Source: Chitinophagaceae bacterium (GTDB lineage: Bacteria; Bacteroidota; Bacteroidia; Chitinophagales; Chitinophagaceae). From it: a stretch of 14,293 nt of DNA. A model generated the notes under the pieces. It did not search any database and was not told where the DNA came from. It saw only the letters and a program-made list of their open reading frames with translations. The stretch spans positions 1 to 14,293 of the forward strand of contig CANKGM010000026.1 in the NCBI GenBank assembly GCA_947481355.1. The letters are read 5' to 3'. Shown here piece by piece: positions 6,794-13,197 of the stretch (its first letter is position 1; each line of letters begins with the position of its first letter). Made by a program: the position numbers and the translations under genes.

Positions 6794-7618
6794 ATGTTAA
6801 GATACAGTCTAATTTTTCTTTCCTCTTTGGTGATATTCTCATCATGCTCGAAGTTCAGCAAAGTGTTGAAGAGCAAGGACTTTGAGTATAAGTTGAAGAT
6901 GGCAAACACCTATTATGAAGGGAAAGATTATAGGAAATCTCAAATATTATACGAGGAGCTATTTCCAGTATTTAAAGGTACTCCTCAGTTTGATGAACTT
7001 TATTACCGTTATGCATACGCTCAATATTATCTAAGGGATTACATCACGGCTGAAAGTCTTTTTAAGGGATATTTAGAAGTATTTTCTAATAATGCACGTG
7101 CTGAGGAAGTTGAATATATGCAGGCCTTTTGTTTCTATAAACAGTCACCCAAAGCCGAGCTTGAGCAGAGTAATACTATAAAAGCTGTTGGGATGCTTCA
7201 GATTTTCATCAATACACATCCTGAATCGACAAGGCTAAAAGAGGCCGAAGCCCTTGTCTTGAAATGTCAGGCAAAGCTTGAAGCTAAAGAGGCCTTGTCA
7301 GCCCAATTATATTACAACGTAAGCCAATTCAGGGCAGCGGCACTTACCTATACCACCTTGCTTAATAATTACCCTGACTCCAAAAAGGGAGATGAATATA
7401 AATTGATGGCTGTGAGGGCATATTACAAATATGCCTCTATGAGTGTGCCGGAAAAGCAAGCTGAGCGTTATCAAAAAGTTATCGTAGAGGCGGAAGATTT
7501 TCAGGATCGGTTTCCGGAAAGTAAATTGATGAAAGAAGCAGAACGTTACTTAACTTTGAGCAAGAATAATTTAAAATCACTTAATCATGAGCAGACTACG
7601 CAGACAGGTAGGAAATAA
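6794..7618 (+). CDS. bamD: Outer membrane protein assembly factor BamD
   Basis: Outer membrane lipoprotein of the BAM complex, which folds and inserts beta-barrel proteins. The N-terminus is a lipoprotein signal peptide with lipobox FSSC (Cys18). The rest is helical, with tetratricopeptide-like repeats matching the BamD/YfiO family: YYEGKDYRKSQILYEELFP (about 41-59), YYRYAYAQYYLRDYITAESLFKGYLEVFS, IKAVGMLQIFINTHPES, and YYNVSQFRAAALTYTTLLNNYPDS. At 274 residues it has the family's length. Its last 32 bases overlap the start of rpoZ, an arrangement familiar in Bacteroidota, so the two are co-transcribed and probably coupled. Assembly of the barrel protein encoded just upstream would depend on this factor. 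Confidence 0.93.
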   Translation: MLRYSLIFLSSLVIFSSCSKFSKVLKSKDFEYKLKMANTYYEGKDYRKSQILYEELFPVFKGTPQFDELYYRYAYAQYYLRDYITAESLFKGYLEVFSNNARAEEVEYMQAFCFYKQSPKAELEQSNTIKAVGMLQIFINTHPESTRLKEAEALVLKCQAKLEAKEALSAQLYYNVSQFRAAALTYTTLLNNYPDSKKGDEYKLMAVRAYYKYASMSVPEKQAERYQKVIVEAEDFQDRFPESKLMKEAERYLTLSKNNLKSLNHEQTTQTGRK

Positions 7619-7928
7619 TGTTCCCAATGTAGCAGAGACCAAAGATCTTAGTGCCATCAAGCAAAAGACGGGTAATCTCTACGAGTCAATCTCTATTATC
7701 GCAAAACGTGCGAGCCAGATAAATATTTCAATAAAGGAAGAACTTCATAATAAATTGGAAGAGTTTGCAAGTCATACAGACAGCCTTGAAGAAATTCATG
7801 AAAATAAAGAGCAGATTGAAATTTCAAAGGCCTATGAGAAAATGCCGAACCCCGCACTTTTGGCTACTCAAGAGTTTATGGAGGATAAAATTTATTTCCG
7901 TAAAAATGATGAAGATTTATTCCGTTAA
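7587..7928 (+). CDS. rpoZ: DNA-directed RNA polymerase omega subunit, Bacteroidota type
   Basis: Small subunit that supports assembly of RNA polymerase by binding the beta-prime subunit. The 113 residues lack a strong match to the proteobacterial sequence but fit the Bacteroidota omega family. Landmarks are a Ser/Arg-rich start, GNLYESISIIAKRASQI (about 31-47), a helical acidic middle, and a C-terminal YEKMPNPALLATQEFMEDKI segment. The position directly after, and overlapping, bamD is also the standard context. The start at 7587 gives a 32-bp overlap with bamD; the next internal Met is far into the conserved region, so the overlap is likely real. A strong terminator follows. Confidence 0.88.
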   Translation: MSRLRRQVGNNVPNVAETKDLSAIKQKTGNLYESISIIAKRASQINISIKEELHNKLEEFASHTDSLEEIHENKEQIEISKAYEKMPNPALLATQEFMEDKIYFRKNDEDLFR

Positions 7929-7947
7929 ATAGATTCTACTTTTTTTA

Positions 7948-7980
7948 AAAAGCGGAAGGTTCTATACCTCCGCTTTTTTT
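7948..7980 (+). terminator. Rho-independent terminator of bamD-rpoZ
   Basis: A-run plus GCGG(A)AGGT (from 7948) pairs with ACCTCCGC plus T-run (7967-7980), with a single bulged A and a short loop (about 7962-7966). It lies 19 nt after the rpoZ stop. The remaining intergenic sequence up to 8093 is AT-rich. The best promoter candidate there is TACAATTG (8045-8052), a weak match to TAnnTTTG. Confidence 0.88.
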
Positions 7981-8093
7981 ATTTCATAAAGAATAGCCAT
8001 TTGTCTTATATCTATTTTATCTAGGTCAATCAAATTGAGTAAATTACAATTGCATTTAATAAAGGATTTCGATGCTAAAAATGTTGACTTCAT

Positions 8094-9032
8094 ATGAGAT
8101 TTAATAGATCGCTTCTCTTCTCACTCTTGTTTCTTTTCGCTTCAATTGTTGAGGTTCAGGTTGGATTTTCACAAGAAGTAAATGCGAAAATCACTGTTTT
8201 ATACAATCAGATTGGAAGTACAGTGGACAAAAAGGTATTTCAGACGCTACAATCTTCCCTCATCAATTTTATCAATAAGCGCAAATGGACTGGAGATGTG
8301 TTTGATATGAATGAACGTATTGAATGTAGTTTCTTGTTAAATCTACAATCTATCGTTGAGCCTAACGTATACAAGGGTTCACTTACTATTCAAGCTGGAA
8401 GACCTATTTATAATACCAATTATTTATCTCCATTGGTTAACTATATTGATAATGAAATTTCATTTCGGTATGTAGAATTTCAGCCAATTGAATTTAATGA
8501 AAGTCGAATATCCGGAGCCGAACCATTATCGGCTAACCTTGCTGCTGTTTTTGCATATTATGTTAATATTATACTCGGATTGGATTATGATTCATTCTCT
8601 CCGCGTGGAGGAGATCCTTTCTTTCAAAAGGCCAATGCCATTGTGAGCGGAGCTCCGGATGGTCGTTCCATATCTGGATGGAAACCATTTGACGGGCAAC
8701 GTAATCGGTATTGGATTTCTGAGAATTTACAAAATAGTCGTTATGCGCTTGCGCATGATGCTATTTATACATATTATCGTCAGGGTATGGACAAAATGGT
8801 TGAAAATGAAAGCCAAGCTCGTGAGCAAATCTTAAACTCATTTTCAATGTTGAATACTTTGAATTCAGAAACTCCAAATCTAATGATAATGCCATTTTTC
8901 TTTCAGGGGAAGACCGATGAGATTATCAGGCTTTTTAAAAAAGGAAATTTTCAGGAAAAAGCTAGAGCGCAAGAACTTTGCACAAAACTAGATATTACTA
9001 ATGCCTCCAAGTATAAACAAGAATTGAAATGA
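8094..9032 (+). CDS. porD: DUF4835 family protein / type IX secretion protein PorD
   Basis: Exported protein of 312 residues found throughout Bacteroidota, known as DUF4835 and named PorD for its link with type IX secretion; its biochemical role is not well defined. There is an N-terminal signal peptide (hydrophobic 6-24, cleavage near GFSQ at 24-27). Family landmarks follow: FINKRKWTGDVF (about 59-70), ERIECSFLL, an FRYVEFQPIEFNE segment, SANLAAVFAYYVNIILGLDYDSFSPRGGDPFF (about 147-178), GWKPFDGQRNRYWISENL, and a C-terminal helical region. In related genomes it commonly sits near rpoZ with coaBC in between; no coaBC is present here. Its last base pairs overlap the next gene as ATGA, indicating coupling. 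Confidence 0.87.
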   Translation: MRFNRSLLFSLLFLFASIVEVQVGFSQEVNAKITVLYNQIGSTVDKKVFQTLQSSLINFINKRKWTGDVFDMNERIECSFLLNLQSIVEPNVYKGSLTIQAGRPIYNTNYLSPLVNYIDNEISFRYVEFQPIEFNESRISGAEPLSANLAAVFAYYVNIILGLDYDSFSPRGGDPFFQKANAIVSGAPDGRSISGWKPFDGQRNRYWISENLQNSRYALAHDAIYTYYRQGMDKMVENESQAREQILNSFSMLNTLNSETPNLMIMPFFFQGKTDEIIRLFKKGNFQEKARAQELCTKLDITNASKYKQELK

Positions 9033-9400
9033 GACCTGCCCTATTTTCAATATTCTTGGCCATGATACTATTTGCTTGTTCTTTAGGAGATCAAAGTATC
9101 CCTAGAGAGATTATAAAAATAAATCCGATGGCTGATATTTTATTGGATATAGCCGTCGCTGAATCATATACGGAATCATACCTTTTAAAGGACTCTACAT
9201 TGAATAAAGATTCTGTATATAAAAGTGAAATAAGTAAAGTCTTGCAGCTGCATAATACAGACCCTAGTATTTTTTCAAAAAGTTATTCCTTCTATACGGA
9301 TCATCCCACACTTTTTAAGATTGTTGTTGATTCTAGCCATGATAGATCGGTTAGAAAAAAAGAGAGGGTTTATTCAAATACCAAATCGCATTTCAAGTAA
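9029..9400 (+). CDS. DUF4296 domain lipoprotein
   Basis: Short lipoprotein of 123 residues. The signal peptide ends in a lipobox (ILFAC, Cys17). The mature part fits the DUF4296 pattern: PMADILLDIAVAESYTESYL (about 34-53), then a predicted helix, the segment HNTDPSIFSKSYSFYTDHPTLFKIVVD (about 75-101), and a basic tail. The function of this family is unknown. Its ATG overlaps the porD stop (ATGA), so it is translationally coupled and its product may act in the same envelope process. I recall DUF4296 genes in other contexts, so the pairing with porD may be lineage-specific. Confidence 0.78.
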   Translation: MRPALFSIFLAMILFACSLGDQSIPREIIKINPMADILLDIAVAESYTESYLLKDSTLNKDSVYKSEISKVLQLHNTDPSIFSKSYSFYTDHPTLFKIVVDSSHDRSVRKKERVYSNTKSHFK

Positions 9401-9410
9401 AATCGAATGT

Positions 9411-10160
9411 ATGTTTTTTACAAAGGATGACCTTAAACTTGCATATGGTGTAGACCTCGATATTGCAGAAGCCTATGTAAACAGAGCTATTCCAAAGGAA
9501 AATTTGTATTGGAAAAATCGTTCAATTTATATACCTCCTGCTCCGGGATATTTTTTTATGCCTATCTATTCAGATATTCTACTTCGTTGTGGAGCAGAAA
9601 AGGAATTCATTCTTAGTGAAGTTTTTTTAGCGTTAAATGAATCCATTCTTCATTCTGCTGCATTACTAGAACACAATGAAATAGATTGGGCCACTCATGT
9701 TTCTCAGAGTATCTATTGTGCCAGCTCTATGGTAACTAGGCCAATTTTGTTTTCTGAGATTACCCAATACCTGTCGCAGCCCGTGTTGAGAAAGCAAGGC
9801 AATTCGTTATTAGGTACACGTTTTCCTTCTTTAAATAGAGCTGATAGTTATCTGCTTTCGATTACGAGTATTCCGTCTGACAATTTTGATGAGGCTAAAG
9901 CTATTCGAGCATGGTATGCATTAATGACATACTTCCTTATTCAAGATGATTTAGCAGATATTAAGGATGACCTAAAGAAAAACGAAGAAAATGTCCTCAT
10001 TGATGCAGGTCTTAATGATGCTGGACTTCAAGTGGTTACAGAAATGATTAACCAAAGTCATGATGCATTGCTTTCAATAAATCCTATCTTATCTAATCGA
10101 ATTGATTATAAACGAAAAATGATGGACCTAAAAGAAATTATTCGGTCCATCATCTCTTAA
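9411..10160 (+). CDS. Uncharacterised protein with aspartate-rich DDLADIKDD segment
   Basis: I do not recognise this 249-residue protein. It has no signal peptide or membrane segment, so it is probably cytosolic, and looks largely helical. Visible features are FFTKDDLKLAYGVDLDIAEAYV at the N-terminus, a Pro/Tyr-rich stretch (IYIPPAPGYFFMPIY, 39-53), and a helix ending in LIQDDLADIKDD (176-187). That helix resembles the second aspartate-rich motif of trans-prenyltransferases, but I see no first DDxxD motif or GKxxRP, so enzymatic activity is not supported. I chose the ATG at 9411, 10 nt after the DUF4296 stop. Upstream in-frame ATGs (9321, 9339) would overlap that gene by over 60 bp. Same strand as porD and DUF4296, so probably the last gene of that operon. 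Confidence 0.7.
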   Translation: MFFTKDDLKLAYGVDLDIAEAYVNRAIPKENLYWKNRSIYIPPAPGYFFMPIYSDILLRCGAEKEFILSEVFLALNESILHSAALLEHNEIDWATHVSQSIYCASSMVTRPILFSEITQYLSQPVLRKQGNSLLGTRFPSLNRADSYLLSITSIPSDNFDEAKAIRAWYALMTYFLIQDDLADIKDDLKKNEENVLIDAGLNDAGLQVVTEMINQSHDALLSINPILSNRIDYKRKMMDLKEIIRSIIS

Positions 10161-10167
10161 TCTTACT

Positions 10168-10193
10168 GGGTTAACCCCTTTTTGTTAAAAAGG
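10168..10193. terminator. Possible bidirectional terminator between the uncharacterised gene and ssb
   Basis: Two overlapping inverted repeats lie at this convergent junction: GGGTTAACCC (10168-10177) and a 7-bp perfect stem CCTTTTT/AAAAAGG with a 3-nt loop (10177-10193). The second includes the ssb stop codon. Both strands have short homopolymer runs but no long U-tract after a GC-rich stem, so termination is only plausible. Confidence 0.35.
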
Positions 10194-10592
10194 TAAGTCT
10201 TCTGCTGTGCTTCCTGAAATGGCTCCTAAGTTTTCTGAACTAACATTGCTTTCATTGCCACCATCTTCATTTCGACTAGAGCCTCCTAAGAGTTGTACAC
10301 TTAGAATACGAAGAGTAAGTGAAGTTCCTGTAGTGCCATCATTTTTTGTATACGATCGCATGTCTGGAGTTCCTTCAGCATAGACTAATTGTCCTTTTTT
10401 TAAGTAAGGTGCGATAGCTGTACGTTCTGTCCAATAAGCACATTCAACCCAAATTGTCTTTTCTTTTTGAACACCTGAAGCATCTTTGTATTTCTCCGAA
10501 TGGGCCACACTGAAGTTGATCACATTTTTACCATTCACTACATTGGTTACACAATCTTTGCCTAGATGTCCAATTACTTGAAGTTTCAACAT
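10185..10592 (-). CDS. ssb: Single-stranded DNA-binding protein
   Basis: Binds single-stranded DNA during replication, recombination and repair. The 135 residues show an OB fold: LKLQVIGHLGKDC (2-14), NVINFSVAHSEKY (23-35), TIWVECAYWTERTAIAPYLKKGQLVYAEG (about 46-74), and LTLRILSVQLLGG (about 91-103). A short Gly/Asn/Ser-rich linker follows. The acidic tip ends AEDLPF, the conserved tail that recruits partner proteins (RecJ is one known partner in other bacteria, and is encoded in this window). Somewhat shorter than the 150-180 residues of many SSBs because of a short linker. The leader region upstream contains near-consensus promoter boxes at 10622-10645. Confidence 0.93.
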   Translation of the reverse strand: MLKLQVIGHLGKDCVTNVVNGKNVINFSVAHSEKYKDASGVQKEKTIWVECAYWTERTAIAPYLKKGQLVYAEGTPDMRSYTKNDGTTGTSLTLRILSVQLLGGSSRNEDGGNESNVSSENLGAISGSTAEDLPF

Positions 10593-10621
10593 ATAATTTA
10601 TTTTAATGGTGCAATTTCCAT

Positions 10622-10645
10622 CAAAGTAAAGCTAAACCAAAGATG
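10622..10645 (-). promoter_or_regulatory. Candidate -7 elements for ssb
   Basis: Read on the minus strand, TTACTTTG (10622-10629) and CATCTTTG (10638-10645) each match TAnnTTTG with one mismatch. The nearer one would give a leader of about 25-30 nt. No convincing -33 partner was found, so which one is used, if either, is open. Confidence 0.3.
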
Positions 10646-10744
10646 AAATGTCATTCTGATTAGGAGAGTTTTCCACGTCTTTGTCAGTAAAATCCTCTAG
10701 TTGGGTCATTTTTGGCAGGCATGTAAAAATCAATGATTTCAGTT

Positions 10745-10752
10745 TATTTTTG
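10745..10752 (+). promoter_or_regulatory. -7 promoter element of the Ldh-family gene
   Basis: TATTTTTG is a perfect TAnnTTTG element ending 4 nt before the ATG at 10757. Transcription would start at or just inside the start codon, giving a leaderless mRNA. This also argues against the in-frame ATG at 10733, which lies upstream of the element. No clear -33 element is visible at the normal spacing. Confidence 0.45.
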
Positions 10753-10756
10753 TCCC

Positions 10757-11833
10757 ATGATAATAAACGTAGATCAGGCAAAACTATTTGAGATAATTGA
10801 GCAGGTATTTCTTGGCATGGATTGTTCAATTGAACATGCTCGTATTGCTTCCCATTCGTTGATTTCTGCTGATTTAAGGGGTATTGATTCCCATGGTGTA
10901 GCTAGGTTGTCTGGCTATGTTCGACTTTGGGAGGCTAAGCGAATCAATGCAAGACCAAACATTCGTGTAGTGCATGAAACTCCTTCAACGGCTGTAGTAG
11001 ACGGAGATAGCGGACTTGGATTAGTGGTTGCCCCATTTGCTATGGAGGTTGCAATCCAGAAGGCTGAGCAAGTTGGGACGGGATGGGTAAGTGTAAGGCA
11101 TAGTAATCATTTCGGTATTGCAGCAAGCCATGCAATGATGGCATTGAAAAAGGATATGATTGGAATAGTGATGACTAATGCTAGTGCCTTAGTTGCTCCA
11201 ACCTTCTCTAAAGAACGGATGCTTGGAACCAATCCAATTTGTGTTGCCATACCAGCAGGTAATGAGTCTCCATTTGTGGCAGATATGGCTACAACAACTG
11301 CAGCAAATGGTAAGCTTGAGATATTGCAACGAAAAGGTACTCCAGCACCATCGGGTTGGATTCAGGATAGTCATGGAGATTCAACCTTAGATGCGCATGC
11401 TTTAAAAAATGGCGGTGCATTATTGCCCCTTGGAGGTGACCGGGAGCACGGTAGTCATAAAGGATATGCGTTAGGCTCTATAGTTGATATTTTTTCTGGT
11501 GTGCTCAGTGGTGCGAATTTTGGACCATGGGTACCTCCTTTCCCTTCTTATGTGCCAATGCCTGAAAATCAGCCAGGTCTTGGTTTGGGGCATTTCCTTG
11601 GTGCTATGCGCATTGATGCATTTAGGAGTGCAGAAGATTTTAAACGTGATATGGATTTGTGGATTCGACGATTTAAGTCCGCTGAACCAATTACAGAAGA
11701 TCAGCCTGTTATAATTCCAGGAGAGCCAGAAACGGAAACACATGCATTTAGAATGCAAAATGGGATTCCATTATTGGAAGTTGTTTGGAATGATATTATG
11801 CAAACAGCTGAAAAATTCAAGATCAAACTTTAA
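10757..11833 (+). CDS. Ldh family NAD(P)-dependent oxidoreductase (malate/lactate dehydrogenase type 2)
   Basis: Member of the LDH2/MDG2 family, which reduces or oxidises 2-hydroxy/2-keto acids with NAD(P); relatives include malate, sulfolactate, ureidoglycolate (AllD) and diketogulonate dehydrogenases. The substrate cannot be assigned here. The 358 residues show the family landmarks: ADLRGIDSHGVARLSGY (38-54) with the conserved His46, VSVRHSNHFGIAASHAM (111-127), GTNPICVAIP (157-166), DMATTTAANGKLE (176-188), and HGSHKGYALGSIVDIFSGVLSGANFG (231-256). The start at 10757 begins MIINVDQAKLFEII. An in-frame ATG eight codons upstream lies ahead of the likely promoter and adds an unlikely extension. 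lysC follows after 27 bp, suggesting co-transcription, but no functional link is obvious. Confidence 0.88.
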   Translation: MIINVDQAKLFEIIEQVFLGMDCSIEHARIASHSLISADLRGIDSHGVARLSGYVRLWEAKRINARPNIRVVHETPSTAVVDGDSGLGLVVAPFAMEVAIQKAEQVGTGWVSVRHSNHFGIAASHAMMALKKDMIGIVMTNASALVAPTFSKERMLGTNPICVAIPAGNESPFVADMATTTAANGKLEILQRKGTPAPSGWIQDSHGDSTLDAHALKNGGALLPLGGDREHGSHKGYALGSIVDIFSGVLSGANFGPWVPPFPSYVPMPENQPGLGLGHFLGAMRIDAFRSAEDFKRDMDLWIRRFKSAEPITEDQPVIIPGEPETETHAFRMQNGIPLLEVVWNDIMQTAEKFKIKL

Positions 11834-11860
11834 CTTTACACCTCGTAAAAATATTGGCGT

Positions 11861-13183
11861 ATGAAAATTATGAAATTTGGGGGGACTTCAGTTGGGAAGC
11901 CTGAGAGAATGCATCAAGTGAAAGATTTGATCATAAAAGATGGTGAAGAAAAAATAGTAGTGTTGAGTGCGTTAAGTGGCACAACAAATGCATTGGTTGG
12001 TATTGGTGATGCAATGGCTACGGGAAATAAATTGAAAGCTAAAGAATTGATAGATCAACTATCTCTGCATTATGATCGTTTTATTACCGATTTATTGGTT
12101 AAAACGGAAATGCAAGAGAAAGCTAAGAAAGTGATTCACGAACATTTTGATTTTTTAAATATTATACTAAAGATATCATTCAATGATGCGCTCAACAAGG
12201 ATATCCTTGCACAGGGGGAACTGATGAGTACAAAATTATTTTGTTTATATCTTGAAGAGATCGGGGTGAAACATGTTTTTCTTCCAGCATTAGATTTCAT
12301 GGCCATTGATTCAAACGATGAGCCTCAGGTACTCGCTATTAGGGAAAAATTAAATAAAACATTGGATGCTCATCGTGGCACAACATTGTTTATCACTCAA
12401 GGATATATTTGTAGAAATGCAAAAGGGGAGGTTGATAATTTAAAACGTGGAGGGAGTGATTATTCTGCCTCCTTAATTGCTGCTGCTGCCAATGCTAGTG
12501 TATGTGAAATATGGACCGATATTGATGGGATGCATAATAATGATCCACGTATAGTAAAATCGACACGTGCTATAGAACAGTTAAGTTTCGACGAAGCAGC
12601 AGAGCTTGCTTATTTCGGTGCAAAAATTTTACACCCTGCTTCAATTTGGCCAGCACAACAATTTAATATTCCAGTTAAGCTTTTGAATACGATGGAGCCT
12701 GATGCAAAAGGGACTCTTATTGTAAAGGAGGCTGACTCGATGGGTGTAAAAGCTGTTGCTGCTAAAGATGGTATTGTGATGATTAAGATAAAGAGTAGCA
12801 GGATGTTGCTAGCTTATGGATTTTTGAGAAAGATTTTTGAGGTGTTTGAAAAATACAAAACATCCATTGATATGATTACAACATCTGAAGTAGCCGTATC
12901 AGTTACCATTGATAGTGTACTTCATCTGGATGAGATTTCAAAAGAACTTGCTCCACTTGGTGAACTCGAAATCATTCGTGATCAAACTATCGTCTCTGTT
13001 GTAGGCAATAAGTTAACTCAACAGGATGGCTTACTTACTAAATTATTCGATTCGTTGACTTCTATTCATATCAATATGGTCAGTTATGGCGGTAGTGCAC
13101 ATAACGTGTCAATTCTTATTTCTACAGAGCATAGAAACAAAACCCTTCAGTTGCTGAACAAAGGAATTTTCGGACTAGATTAA
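11861..13183 (+). CDS. lysC: Aspartate kinase (monofunctional)
   Basis: Phosphorylates L-aspartate with ATP, the first step towards lysine, methionine, threonine and diaminopimelate. The 440 residues contain an amino acid kinase domain with KFGGTSVG (5-12), VVLSALSGTTNAL (33-45), AQGELMSTKL (117-126), LKRGGSDYSASL (194-205), EIWTDIDGMHNNDPR (216-230) and YFGAKILHPA (251-260). Two C-terminal ACT regulatory domains follow (about 305-440), with FLRKIFEVFEKYKTSIDMITTSEVAVSVTID and IVSVVGNKLTQQDGLLTKLFDSLTSIHINMVSYGGSAHNVSILI. There is no homoserine dehydrogenase domain, so it is monofunctional. ACT domains imply feedback inhibition, typically by lysine, but the effector is an inference. It sits 27 bp after the Ldh-family gene and converges on queA. 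Confidence 0.95.
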   Translation: MKIMKFGGTSVGKPERMHQVKDLIIKDGEEKIVVLSALSGTTNALVGIGDAMATGNKLKAKELIDQLSLHYDRFITDLLVKTEMQEKAKKVIHEHFDFLNIILKISFNDALNKDILAQGELMSTKLFCLYLEEIGVKHVFLPALDFMAIDSNDEPQVLAIREKLNKTLDAHRGTTLFITQGYICRNAKGEVDNLKRGGSDYSASLIAAAANASVCEIWTDIDGMHNNDPRIVKSTRAIEQLSFDEAAELAYFGAKILHPASIWPAQQFNIPVKLLNTMEPDAKGTLIVKEADSMGVKAVAAKDGIVMIKIKSSRMLLAYGFLRKIFEVFEKYKTSIDMITTSEVAVSVTIDSVLHLDEISKELAPLGELEIIRDQTIVSVVGNKLTQQDGLLTKLFDSLTSIHINMVSYGGSAHNVSILISTEHRNKTLQLLNKGIFGLD

Positions 13184-13197
13184 ACCTAGCAATATGA

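Noticed and set aside
9321..9410. Upstream extension of the uncharacterised gene to ATG 9321 or 9339
   Set aside because: It would overlap the DUF4296 gene by more than 60 bp and adds a basic stretch that reads like the out-of-frame product of that gene. The ATG at 9411 begins a plausible protein 10 nt after the DUF4296 stop.
10632..10829. 65-codon minus-strand open frame between ssb and the Ldh-family gene
   Set aside because: Half of it is antisense to the well-supported Ldh-family coding region, it has no recognisable domain, and its span covers the promoter elements of both neighbours.
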